This document shows, in pieces, positions 24,178 through 32,439 of a stretch of DNA of 64,000 nt. This DNA is from Actinomadura pelletieri DSM 43383. GTDB lineage: Bacteria; Actinomycetota; Actinomycetes; Streptosporangiales; Streptosporangiaceae. A program made the translations under genes and the position numbers. Positions within the stretch are counted from its first letter, which is position 1. Each line of letters opens with the position of its first letter. The stretch spans positions 124,001-188,000 of the forward strand of contig NZ_RBWU01000001.1 in assembly GCF_003634705.1 (NCBI RefSeq), in the 5' to 3' direction. The notes beneath the pieces are model-generated. The model saw only the letters and a list, made by a program, of their open reading frames with translations, was not told the DNA's origin and searched no databases.

Positions 24178-26796
24178 TCAAGGTACTCCGGGTGCCTCGG
24201 CATGGGCGCCGTGCAGGGCGGCGGCTTCTCGGCGGGATCGGACGCCGAGTTTGCCGAGGATGGCCGAGACGTGGTGGTCGACGGTTCGGACCGAGACGAC
24301 GAGCCGGTCCGCGATTTCGGCGTTGGTGAGGTTCTGTGCCAGCAGTCGCAGCACGTCGGCCTGCCGCTGGGTGAGACCTGCCGGATGGGTGCGGGTGGTC
24401 ACGGCCGGTCCGCGCGGCAACCGGGACACGCCGAGCGCGCGCAGCCGCGTCCGGACCTTGCGTGCGGCGGCGGTCGCGCCGAGGCCGCGCAGGATGTCCA
24501 GCGCCTCCAGGACCGGGCCGGGCTGCTTGGCCTCGGCCAACTCCAGGGCGGTTTCGTACGGGTCTCCGATGCGTCGCCAAGCCGCCGCCGCGCTCTGCCA
24601 GTCGCCTCGAAGGGCGCTCGCGTACGGTTCGGGACAGTCGGGAAAGCCGGTCTGGGCTGGGTCGACGCGTGCCAGGTACCGGAGAAGTTCTGCTCGGAGG
24701 GGTGCGGCCCCGGGTCGTTCGGTTCGGGGCAGGAGTACGTCGCGGACCTGGTCGGCGATCTCTGGTACTCCGGCCAGCCATGCCCATTCGACATAGGCGA
24801 TTCCCGCGTACGCGAGTCCGAGCAGCGACCGGTGCCGTCGTGCCCTGGCCCAGGCCTCGCCGAGCAGCGGCCCTGCCTGCTCGTCTCCGCAGCGCGCCAG
24901 CAGCCTCGCGTACGGCGGCACACTGTACAGGTAGAGCATTCCGGGATCGCCGGCGTCTTCTATGAGCCTGCGCAAGCCCTCGCGTGCGGTGTTCCAGTCT
25001 CCTCGTCGCATGTGCAGTAGGCAGCGATGCGCTTCCAGGTTGTACGCGTGGGACCAGAAGCCGTGGTCGTCTACGAATGCCAGCCCTTCCTTTAGGGAGA
25101 CGTCCAGTTCGTCATAGCGTCCGAACCGATAGAGCAGTTCGCCGAGGTTCGTGTAGGCGCGAGCGGTGTGTTCGTGGTGACCGCCGCCCTTGGCCAGGGC
25201 GAGGCTTCCGCGCAGCAAGCGCAGGCCGCTGTCCGGTCCGTATACCTCGGTCGCGGCCATTCCCAGGTAGTTGGCGGACAACGCGACGACATCGGTTCGG
25301 CCCGCGTTCGTGGCGTCCTGCATGGTTTGGCGTAAGAGCTGAATGGCTTCCTCTGCCCGCTCGGTGAGGGCCAGGAACGCGCCGTGATTGGCATGTGCCT
25401 GCGCCAGCGCGGACGGAGATTCCGCGTCCTCAAGCACTCGTACGGCTCGGACCACGGCCGCTTCGGCCTCCTCCGTGCGGCCCGTCATGAAAATGTGCCG
25501 GGACAGCCTTACCAGCGCCTCCCCCAACAGCACCGGATCGCCCAGCCCCTCATACAAGGTGACCGCCTCGCTCGCGGCGGTCACCGCCTCTGGATAGCGA
25601 TGGGTGTTGTAGAGCTCCCAGGCATGGTCGTCGACAAGCGCGGCCCTTTCCCGAAGCGAGAGTTTCCCGGCATGTCGCAGCGCCGCCTCGTAGTGCGCGA
25701 TCGCCTGCCGACGCGATCCCGCGCGGGCCGCGCGGCGCCCCGCCTCGGGAGCGAAAGCCAGGATGACGGCCACGTCGTCGGCCTCGACCGCGTGGTGCAC
25801 CAACCGGTCCAGGTCGGGGTTCTCCTGTTCTCGCAGGACCGCGACCACGGCTCGGTTGAGTTCGCGCCGCCGGAGCGCGGGAACGCTTTGTGCGATGGCC
25901 CGCCGCGCCAATTCGTGCCGGAACGCAAGCCCTTCGTCCCGGACGAGCAGAATCCCTTGCTCTTCGGCTTCCGCCAGGACGTCGAGTCGTCCGCCCAACA
26001 GGCCCTCCGCCAATGCGAACCCGACGTAGGTGGGCACCACGGAGAGTTGCTCCAACGCTGAGCGGCAGGCATTTCCCAGGCGCCGGAGTCTTGCCAGCAC
26101 CGCATCGCTCACCGTTTCCGGAATCACCTCGGGAGGCACCGCCAACGCCTCGGTCACGTAGAACGGATTGCCGCCGGTCAGCTCGTGAACGGTCGCGCTG
26201 TCGCGTCCCGTCCCCTCGGCGAGCGCCTCCACGGCCGCAGGTGTGAGCGGCCGCAACGGCACCCGTCTTACCGCGACCCCGCCCAGCTCACCGAGGAACT
26301 CCTGTAGTGGGTGGCCTGCTCCGACCGCCTCGTTCCTGTACGTCAGTACGATCACCACCCTGAGGTCCACCAGGCGCCGCGCCAGGTACCGCAGCACGTC
26401 CAGCGTCCCGTCATCGGCCCAGTGGACGTCCTCGACGATGAGCACGGCCGGATCCGGCCCGCCGAACTCCGCCGCCGCGGCGGCGAAGACCTCCCTCGGG
26501 CTCGCCCCGCCCAGCGCCCGTTCCAGCGGACCACCCGTTCCGCACGCGGCCTCCCGCAACGGCCCCAGTCCGCATGGCGCCATCAGGTCGTCGCACGCTC
26601 CGACCAGCACGCGCAACCCGTCGCGGTGCGCCTCCTGAAAGGCGCGGACGAGGCTCGTCTTGCCGATCCCGGCTTCCCCGGTCACCAGCACGATCGTCCC
26701 GCCGGCGGCACTGTCGGCCCGCAGGCCCCGCACTGCCGCCGCGAGAACTCCCAGTTCGAAATCACGCTCGATGATGGCCCCCGCCATGCGCGCCAT
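24178..26796 (-). CDS. LuxR-family ATP-binding regulator (LAL/MalT-like)
   Basis: An 872-residue regulator. The N-terminal AAA/NACHT-like ATPase has Walker A VLVTGEAGIGKTSLV and Walker B AVLIVEDVHWADD. The centre is helical TPR-like repeats. The C-terminus is a LuxR helix-turn-helix (LTQRQADVLRLLAQNLTNAE, then DRLVVSVRTVDHHVSAILGK). These large regulators switch on metabolism or antibiotic genes. I place the start at ATG 26796; the frame is open further upstream, but that part runs into the divergent secreted-protein gene and is not family-like. The two tandem secreted proteins across the divergent gap are plausible targets. Confidence 0.92.
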   Translation of the reverse strand: MARMAGAIIERDFELGVLAAAVRGLRADSAAGGTIVLVTGEAGIGKTSLVRAFQEAHRDGLRVLVGACDDLMAPCGLGPLREAACGTGGPLERALGGASPREVFAAAAAEFGGPDPAVLIVEDVHWADDGTLDVLRYLARRLVDLRVVIVLTYRNEAVGAGHPLQEFLGELGGVAVRRVPLRPLTPAAVEALAEGTGRDSATVHELTGGNPFYVTEALAVPPEVIPETVSDAVLARLRRLGNACRSALEQLSVVPTYVGFALAEGLLGGRLDVLAEAEEQGILLVRDEGLAFRHELARRAIAQSVPALRRRELNRAVVAVLREQENPDLDRLVHHAVEADDVAVILAFAPEAGRRAARAGSRRQAIAHYEAALRHAGKLSLRERAALVDDHAWELYNTHRYPEAVTAASEAVTLYEGLGDPVLLGEALVRLSRHIFMTGRTEEAEAAVVRAVRVLEDAESPSALAQAHANHGAFLALTERAEEAIQLLRQTMQDATNAGRTDVVALSANYLGMAATEVYGPDSGLRLLRGSLALAKGGGHHEHTARAYTNLGELLYRFGRYDELDVSLKEGLAFVDDHGFWSHAYNLEAHRCLLHMRRGDWNTAREGLRRLIEDAGDPGMLYLYSVPPYARLLARCGDEQAGPLLGEAWARARRHRSLLGLAYAGIAYVEWAWLAGVPEIADQVRDVLLPRTERPGAAPLRAELLRYLARVDPAQTGFPDCPEPYASALRGDWQSAAAAWRRIGDPYETALELAEAKQPGPVLEALDILRGLGATAAARKVRTRLRALGVSRLPRGPAVTTRTHPAGLTQRQADVLRLLAQNLTNAEIADRLVVSVRTVDHHVSAILGKLGVRSRREAAALHGAHAEAPGVP

Positions 26797-26956
26797 CGTG
26801 ACACCCGGTCGCGTCCGCTCGCCATCCGTGAGAACCACGAACCCTGATGTAGGCACCCGTACGCCGGCATATGGGCAACGCTCACCGATGCCCGGCCCCG
26901 CCCCCGGTCCGTAGACATGAGTCCGGCACATCGACACCACAGGAAGGTCCTCAATC

Positions 26957-27304
26957 GTGATGTCCAGAGTCAGGAAAGCGGCCCTGTCGGCGGCGGCGCT
27001 CAGCGCGGTCGTCGCCGGCACCACGGTGGTGGCAGGCACGTCCGCCGAGGCACGCACCTGCATTACGTCCAACCACCTCAAGCTCTTGCAGGGCGCGGTG
27101 TGGGGCGACCGCTCCATCTACTGCAACCCGCCGGACGTGCTGTCCCCGCTGCCCACCACGATCCAGAAGAAGAGCGGCACGACCTGGGTGACCGTCACAC
27201 CGACCGGCGACGGCGTTGCCAGCTACGTCTGCAAGGGCACCGCCGCCAGCACCTACCGGCTCAAGGAAGCGCCCAGCAAACAGATCACCGTTTCCTGCTC
27301 CTGA
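26957..27304 (+). CDS. Small secreted four-cysteine protein (paralogue 1)
   Basis: A 115-residue protein with a clear signal peptide: MMSRVRK, then hydrophobic AALSAAALSAVVAGTTVVAG, cut near AEA-RT. The mature part, about 83 residues, has four Cys (TCITSN, IYCNPPDVLSPLPTT, SYVCKGTA, ITVSCS-end), enough for two disulfides. It is closely related to the next gene, sharing the CxPPxxxxPLPTTIQxKSGTxWVxVTxTG core. I do not recognise the family; it resembles small exported proteins of unknown role. GTG 26957 or ATG 26960 may be the start; AGGAAGG lies at 26941-26947. It is divergent from the LuxR-type regulator. Confidence 0.8.
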   Translation: MMSRVRKAALSAAALSAVVAGTTVVAGTSAEARTCITSNHLKLLQGAVWGDRSIYCNPPDVLSPLPTTIQKKSGTTWVTVTPTGDGVASYVCKGTAASTYRLKEAPSKQITVSCS

Positions 27305-27318
27305 AAGGACACCCACAC

Positions 27319-27660
27319 ATGTCACGCATCATTCGTTCGGGACTCGCCACGGCAATGCTCAGCACCGCCGTCACCGGCATCGTCCTGTCCAGCGGACCGG
27401 CGCAGGCACGAGCCTGCTTCCTGTCGATCGAGCTGGAGCATTTCAACGGCTCCGTCGTCGGAGCGCGGTCGCGGTACTGCGAGCCCCCCGGCGTGGACAA
27501 CCCGTTGCCCACGACGATCCAGCGCAAGTCCGGCACCTCCTGGGTGAACGTGACCGCGACCGGCACCGGCGGCGCCGCCTACAAGTGCGTCGGGACGTCG
27601 AGCCGCACCTACCGCCTCAAGGAGACCCCGACGGCCGTCAAGACCTTCCCCTGCTCCTGA
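27319..27660 (+). CDS. Small secreted four-cysteine protein (paralogue 2)
   Basis: A 113-residue tandem paralogue of the preceding gene, 14 bp downstream, with AAAGGAC before the ATG. The signal peptide (LATAMLSTAVTGIVLSSGPA, QARAC) gives a mature chain with four Cys (RACFLS, RYCEPPG, YKCVGT, FPCS-end) at positions matching paralogue 1. The aligned core PLPTTIQRKSGTSWVNVTAT and a final TYRLKE segment are shared. The function is unknown; candidates are an inhibitor, an enzyme-stabilising or an adhesive wall protein. Co-transcription with the first copy is nearly certain. Confidence 0.82.
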   Translation: MSRIIRSGLATAMLSTAVTGIVLSSGPAQARACFLSIELEHFNGSVVGARSRYCEPPGVDNPLPTTIQRKSGTSWVNVTATGTGGAAYKCVGTSSRTYRLKETPTAVKTFPCS

Positions 27661-28164
27661 GGACCAGGGGCCGGGTGTGCCCGAAGACACCGCCCACATC
27701 TCGGCGGTGCTTCGGGCCACCCGGTCTCTGGGAGCCCGAATGTGGAGCCATCACGTGACTGTGATTGATTCCAGATGTGGAATGAAGTTATTGGACGGGC
27801 TCGTGCCGACGGCAGGGTCCACCAACTCGCACATATCGTCGGCGGGCCCACGCGGGTACCAGTAGCGTCCACGGTTGGGCTGTATGGCCAAGCAGGCTGT
27901 GCTGGGTACCCGCCGATGCCGCAGCCGGGCGCGTCGATCATGTTTTGTATGGGTCCATGTGGCAGCTTCGCTGAGCGGGCTTCTATCGCGGTTCGGGCAA
28001 CGCCGACCTCGGTGCCGTGGCGACAGTGCGGTACCGACCCTGTGCTTCGGCTGCGGTGCAGTTCGACGAGTTGACCATGCGTCGCCTGATAGCGGCGTAG
28101 ACCTCGACACGGAGCGGGCGGCGTCATCTTGGGGTGTGATCCACGGGGTCGCGCGGGGCGTCGG
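27661..28164. other. Half-kilobase without a supported gene
   Basis: GC content drops here compared with the flanks. A minus-strand frame (27751-28110) ends with a slightly protein-like DDMCELVDPAVGTSPSNN stretch but has no ribosome site, signal peptide or recognisable domain, and most of it is Arg-rich shadow. I see no structured RNA or repeats. It may be decayed DNA. Confidence 0.4.
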
Positions 28165-28623
28165 TCACTGGAGCGGGATCTCGCGGCCGTATTCGTTCTC
28201 GGCGCGGGGGCCGAACCAGCGGCGCTCGTCCTCGGTGATGGTGACGTCGTTGATTGAGGCCTCGCGGCGCCGCATGAGGCCGTTCTCGTCGAACTCCCAG
28301 AGTTCGTTGCCGTAACTACGGAACCACTGCCCTTCGGAGTCGTGCCACTCGTACTGGAAGCGGACGGCGATGCGGTTGTTGCGGAAGCCCCACAGGCTCT
28401 TGCGCAGCACGTAGTCCAGTTCGCGCTCCCACTTGGCGGTGAGGAACTCGACGATCTGCTCGCGGCCGGTGACGAACGTGTCCCGGTTACGCCACACCGA
28501 GTCGGGCGTGTACGCGAGGCTCACGCGGTGCGGGTCGCGCGTGTTCCACGCGTCCTCGGCGGCCTGCACCTTCTGCAGCGCTGCTTCCTCATCGAAGGGC
28601 GGGAACGGCGGGCGCCTCTCCAT
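28165..28623 (-). CDS. NTF2-like (SnoaL-fold) protein, DUF1348 type
   Basis: A 152-residue cone-shaped NTF2-fold protein of the nuclear-transport-factor-2-like DUF1348 family. Characteristic are [20 protein letters not shown], then [39 protein letters not shown], and the ending [20 protein letters not shown]. Function in this family is not established. The start ATG 28623 has AGAGGT upstream. It is divergent from a CGNR zinc-finger protein with a shared 126-bp promoter region carrying repeated TCCGTT motifs, so the CGNR protein probably regulates it. Confidence 0.88.
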   Translation of the reverse strand: MERRPPFPPFDEEAALQKVQAAEDAWNTRDPHRVSLAYTPDSVWRNRDTFVTGREQIVEFLTAKWERELDYVLRKSLWGFRNNRIAVRFQYEWHDSEGQWFRSYGNELWEFDENGLMRRREASINDVTITEDERRWFGPRAENEYGREIPLQ

Positions 28624-28663
28624 GGCTACCTCTTCACAGAGTTCTAATGGTTGAAAGCATATG

Positions 28664-28729
28664 CATCCGTTAAGCATCATGCGGCTCGGCGTCTCGGATG
28701 TCAAACGGATGAAGGCTCTCCTTTCCGTT
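28664..28729. promoter_or_regulatory. Repeated TCCGTT/AACGGA motifs in the DUF1348-CGNR intergenic region
   Basis: The divergent gap contains CATCCGTT (28664-28671), its reverse complement AACGGATG (28704-28711), and a third TCCGTT (28724-28729). A variant TCTAATGG/CCGTTAGA pair lies at the two edges. The AT-rich centre and repeated motif suggest operator sites for the CGNR protein. Inferred. Confidence 0.45.
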
Positions 28730-28749
28730 AGAAGCGGTACGATGTCGGC

Positions 28750-29397
28750 ATGCCGACGGGCACTGCTACGCGCGCGCCGCTACTGGGCGAGCCCTTGGCG
28801 GTGGAGTTCATGAACACCGTCTGGGCGGACCGTTCAGGAATCCACGACGCCCTCACCACCGCTGACGAGATCGCCGCATGGCTACGCGCGTCCCCGCAGA
28901 TTCCCGGTTGCGCCGACCGTGAGTTGCACCACTGGTTGGCGGTTGCGTCGACGCGCGACCTGGAGAAGACCGGGATGCGACTACGGGAGCTGCGCGACGC
29001 TGTACGCCGCCTCGCCGCGACACAAACCGATGACCCACGGGAGCACGCCGCCTCACGGGTCGCGGACCACGTTCATGCCGTCAGCGTCATCAACCACGCC
29101 ACGGCGCGAGCCCCTCACTGGAGCCGACTCGACTGGCACGACGGTGTCGATCCCGGGCGCCGCGTCCAGACCGCTTCGAAGACGCCGGCGGTGATCACAG
29201 CCGGTATCGCGGAGCAAGCGATCCACCTGTTCACCAGCGAGAAGCGTCACGGGCTGCGCACGTGTTTGGCTCCCGGTTGCGTCCTCTACTTCATCAAGCA
29301 ACACCCGCGCCGGGAGTGGTGCTCAGCAGCGTGCGGCAACCGAGCCAGAGCCGCACGCCATTACCAACGCCACAAGGCAGGCGACCGCAAGAATTGA
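28750..29397 (+). CDS. CGNR zinc-finger (ABATE-domain) putative transcriptional regulator
   Basis: A 215-residue protein. The N-terminal ABATE-type ligand domain includes [20 protein letters not shown]. The C-terminal treble-clef zinc finger is [20 protein letters not shown] followed by [18 protein letters not shown], with the name-giving CGNR box and all four Cys. Family members are presumed DNA-binding stress regulators in actinomycetes. It is divergent from the DUF1348 gene; the repeated motif between them is the likely binding site. Confidence 0.92.
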   Translation: MPTGTATRAPLLGEPLAVEFMNTVWADRSGIHDALTTADEIAAWLRASPQIPGCADRELHHWLAVASTRDLEKTGMRLRELRDAVRRLAATQTDDPREHAASRVADHVHAVSVINHATARAPHWSRLDWHDGVDPGRRVQTASKTPAVITAGIAEQAIHLFTSEKRHGLRTCLAPGCVLYFIKQHPRREWCSAACGNRARAARHYQRHKAGDRKN

Positions 29398-29490
29398 CGC
29401 GCTCCTGCCCGGATTTCACAGGCTGCGACATACGCCAACCGGGTGAGCCGCTGGTAGCGCGCGGCTTGGGCTGGTCGCGGCAGAGGGGGG

Positions 29491-30330
29491 TCAGGTGGGT
29501 CGGTGGAAGCCGTCTCTGTCCTCGGCGGGGTCGGTGGGTGTGATCAGGCCCAGCCGGGCTTCGGAGGGGTCGGTCAGGATGGCGAACCGTCCGGGCGGGA
29601 CGTCCGTCGGCGCTGTCTGGACCGTGGCGCCGAGTGCGACGGCTCGGGCCGTGGCGTCGTCGCAGTCGGCCACCTCGAAATATGGCATCCAGAACGGCAA
29701 TGGTTGTTGCTGGTCTCGTGCCGGCGGCTTCTTCGGCCACAGACTTCTGCGCCGCGGGGCCAAAGGCAGCAGGCCCGCCATCGGTTGCTCGCCGACCCTG
29801 AATTCGGTGTAACCGCCGCCGCGGTCCACTGGCTGCCAGCCGAACACCGCGTGGTAGAAGCGGCGGGCCGCGGCCACGTCGCGAGCGGCCAGTTCGATCC
29901 AGCACGGTGCGGAAGGTTCGTCCAACACGCCGACACCGGCCAGATGGTAGGGGGTCCACACGCCGAAATCGGCGCCCTGGGAGTCGGCGCACAACGCGAA
30001 GCGGCCCAGATCGGCGAAGTCGGGTTCGGCCAGTTCCAGTCCGCCCGCCGCGACCACCGCGGCGATCGTGTCCTCGAGGTCGTCGCTGCGGAACCAGCAG
30101 GTCCACGACGCCGGTTGGGTGTCGTCGGCCAGCGCCCGTGCGCTGGCCACCTCCGGGCCTTGGATGCCTCCGAGGGTGAAGACCTCCACCTCACCCTGCC
30201 CGGTGAGGGTGAGGACGTAGGAGTCCCAGCCGAACAGGCGCCCGTAGAACTTCTGGGACTCCGTCAGGTTCGGCGTTGCCAGCTCGAGCCAGCACGGCCA
30301 CCTTTCAGGGTGCTCGCTCACCTCCGGCAT
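29491..30330 (-). CDS. Two-domain VOC (glyoxalase/dioxygenase-fold) protein
   Basis: A 279-residue protein with two tandem VOC domains. The first begins CWLELATPNLTESQKFYGRL with LFGWDSY; the second begins CWIELAARDVAAARRFYHAV with FGWQPVD. Both are the 'PxWxELxxxDxxxAxxFYxxlFGW' pattern common in actinobacterial hydroxylase-like VOC proteins. The activity is unknown; candidates are bleomycin-type binding, an isomerase or a dioxygenase. The start at ATG 30330 is favoured by GGGGGAGG 8 nt upstream. It is separate from the ABC/hydrolase operon that ends at 30476. Confidence 0.88.
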   Translation of the reverse strand: MPEVSEHPERWPCWLELATPNLTESQKFYGRLFGWDSYVLTLTGQGEVEVFTLGGIQGPEVASARALADDTQPASWTCWFRSDDLEDTIAAVVAAGGLELAEPDFADLGRFALCADSQGADFGVWTPYHLAGVGVLDEPSAPCWIELAARDVAAARRFYHAVFGWQPVDRGGGYTEFRVGEQPMAGLLPLAPRRRSLWPKKPPARDQQQPLPFWMPYFEVADCDDATARAVALGATVQTAPTDVPPGRFAILTDPSEARLGLITPTDPAEDRDGFHRPT

Positions 30331-30475
30331 CGCACCAGCCTCCCCCATCGCACATCTCAACCGTACGAGCGCACGACACCCCCGAAATCCCGCTCCGCAT
30401 CAAACAACGGTTGATCGTTGCTCCGATTGATCTACTTTGCCGGTCGACCTCTGGGAGTGGCGAACAGCGCGACGT

Positions 30476-31984
30476 TCAGCCCGTCTCCGGTCTGGACGCG
30501 CTGTGTGGGAGGAGGACGACGGTCTCCGGTAGGAGCGTCGCGTCGACCGGGGCGTCGCTGTCGTCGCTTCTGGTGAGGGTCAGCCCCAGTCGCAGGCGTT
30601 CTCCGGGAGAGAGTTGGAGGTAGATCGGGTAGATCTCGACCACGAGCCGCACCGGTTCGTCATCCGGCACGGGTTCGGCCGCCTCGTGTGGGTGCCAGGG
30701 CAGGACGATCTCGCCGTCGGGCGCATGCTCGCTGCGATCGTCGTCGAGCGCGCGGTGCGATGCGCGGAGCCGTCCTTCGGTCAGTTGCCGGACGCCGCCG
30801 TCGGGTTGCACGATCGACAGTCGCGCGTTGAGGTCGAAGTCGGCGCAACCCTTGGCGACCAGTACCGCGTGCAACGCCACCGGTCCGAGCAGGCGCACCG
30901 GCTCCTGGCAGGGCTCTGAGTCGAACGTGGTCGCCTCTCCCCACAGCCGAAAACCGGAGTTCGTCGAGACGTCCACCACCGGGTGAACCCGGGTGGGCGG
31001 CGGTGGTGGCACGCCGGCGGCGGTGGGCAGGATCGGCACGGTCGTCGGTTCGTCGACCGGCGCCCAGCGCCGCCAGGCGATGTCCGAGGTGGCGGGCCAT
31101 CCGCCATGGGTGTGGAACTCCTCCGCGCCGACGCACCACAGGACGGCGTTGGCATCGGGCGTGCAGGGGTCGTCGCCGATGTCGCGCAACCAGTAGCCGA
31201 GCCACCGCGACAGTTCCTGTCGGCGCTCCTCGGTGAGGAAGGGTTCGTGGCTCCACGGGCCGATCTGCAGGCGTTTTGGGCCGGGGAGAGATCGGAACGC
31301 GCGGATCGTGCCGGACAGGAAGTAGTCGAACCAGCCGGTTCCGAAGAAGGCAGGAGTACGGATCGACGCCGGATCGGGCGAGCTGGCCCGGAAGAGTTCA
31401 CCGTCGAGTCCGGTACCGACGATGTCCCGATAGAACGCCTGAAGGATGGCCGCCTGGGCCTCCGGTCGTTGGCTGTTCAGGAACGTGCCGGCTCCCCAAG
31501 CCGTGTGCGACGGGATACCGCCTCGCTTCCACATGTCGCGGTAGGTGTCGGAGGGCGCCACCCACGGCGCGATGCAGCGAAGGCCCCGGGGGTCGCGTTG
31601 CGCGATCAGCAGCTGGTTCATCCCCGAGTAGGAGCCGCCGACCAGCGCGGTCCGGCCGGTGCAGAAATCGGCGGCGGCGATCCATTCCAGCAGTTCCACG
31701 CCGTCGTCGATCTCCCGTGGCGACAGGACGCCGCCGTAGGTTCCGGTGGAACCGCCGAAGCCGCGGACGTCCGCCACGAGCACCTCGTAACCTTCGGCGA
31801 TGGGACGGGCGAGCAACTCCATGTGCAACGCCGATTCCTTGCGGTACGGGGTGATCACCACGACCGCCGGAGCCGGTGCCCCGGTCGATGACGGATAGCG
31901 GAGCACCGAAAGGCGCGCTCCGTCGCTCATTTCGACGGTGAGCGGCAGCGGCCGGGGAATCGGACAGGACGCGGTATCCATCAA
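30476..31984 (-). CDS. Cytoplasmic CocE/NonD-family serine hydrolase
   Basis: A 502-residue alpha/beta hydrolase of the CocE/X-Pro dipeptidyl-peptidase family without a signal peptide. The nucleophile Ser118 is in LVGGSYSGMNQ; VLVADVRGFGGSTG is the usual strand before it. GTGWFDYFLSGTIRAF supplies the Asp region and IGPWSHEPF the His. A C-terminal jelly-roll domain follows. It is the last gene of the ABC-importer operon; its ATG overlaps the stop of the upstream gene by 4 nt. This suggests it hydrolyses an ester or amide in the imported compound. ATG 31981 is an alternative start. Confidence 0.9.
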   Translation of the reverse strand: MMDTASCPIPRPLPLTVEMSDGARLSVLRYPSSTGAPAPAVVVITPYRKESALHMELLARPIAEGYEVLVADVRGFGGSTGTYGGVLSPREIDDGVELLEWIAAADFCTGRTALVGGSYSGMNQLLIAQRDPRGLRCIAPWVAPSDTYRDMWKRGGIPSHTAWGAGTFLNSQRPEAQAAILQAFYRDIVGTGLDGELFRASSPDPASIRTPAFFGTGWFDYFLSGTIRAFRSLPGPKRLQIGPWSHEPFLTEERRQELSRWLGYWLRDIGDDPCTPDANAVLWCVGAEEFHTHGGWPATSDIAWRRWAPVDEPTTVPILPTAAGVPPPPPTRVHPVVDVSTNSGFRLWGEATTFDSEPCQEPVRLLGPVALHAVLVAKGCADFDLNARLSIVQPDGGVRQLTEGRLRASHRALDDDRSEHAPDGEIVLPWHPHEAAEPVPDDEPVRLVVEIYPIYLQLSPGERLRLGLTLTRSDDSDAPVDATLLPETVVLLPHSASRPETG

Positions 31985-32439
31985 CGCGAAGCCTCACCTT
32001 CGAACGGAACCTCTCCTACAGGGACCTCGCCCGATTTCTCGGCGACGAACGCCGGCTCGACGCCGGCGCCGAGCGAGCAGTGGTCCACCAAGGCCGCCGA
32101 GGCGGCCGAGGCGGCGCCGCGCGACAGCCTCACCGCCGTCGCCGCGACCCCGGCCGGCCGCCGCACCCTCGCGTGGGACGGCGCTCCCGAGCCGTGGTTG
32201 CCCGCCGACGCCATCGCCCGGCGCGGCGCCGGCCTGGACGAACGGCTGGCCCACGCGTTCGCCTTGGGGACGGTCGCGAGGCGGCTGTCCGCGCCGCACC
32301 CGTTCGATTGCTCGCCGGTCACCGGACGGGCGGCGCTCAGCGCTGCGGGGATCGCCGCACCCGGCAGGACGCTTTCGGACGCGGCGGCATCGTGGTCGAT
32401 GACGACGTCCGGCGGCACGGCGGTAAGTGTGCGGGTCAT
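31981..32439 (-). CDS. Hypothetical protein within the importer/hydrolase operon
   Basis: A 152-residue open frame that exactly fills the space between the carboxylesterase and the CocE hydrolase, with ATGA-type 4-nt overlaps at both ends. That is strong evidence of coupled translation. The protein is Ala/Arg-rich (MTRTLTAVPPDVVIDHDAA..., ending EVPVGEVPFEGEASR), without a signal peptide, transmembrane helix or recognisable motif. It may be a real small partner, a degenerated domain of a larger enzyme, or chance. The antisense frame is also open, so coding is not certain. Confidence 0.45.
   Translation of the reverse strand: MTRTLTAVPPDVVIDHDAAASESVLPGAAIPAALSAARPVTGEQSNGCGADSRLATVPKANAWASRSSRPAPRRAMASAGNHGSGAPSHARVRRPAGVAATAVRLSRGAASAASAALVDHCSLGAGVEPAFVAEKSGEVPVGEVPFEGEASR

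Noticed and set aside
26797..27117. Upstream extension of the LuxR-type regulator to 27117
   Set aside because: It would run through the first secreted-protein gene on the other strand and contains no family-like residues before the MARMAGAIIERDFEL start.
27751..28110. Possible lipoprotein-like minus-strand gene
   Set aside because: Only a short DDMCELVDPAV-like stretch is suggestive; no signal peptide, start site or domain supports it.
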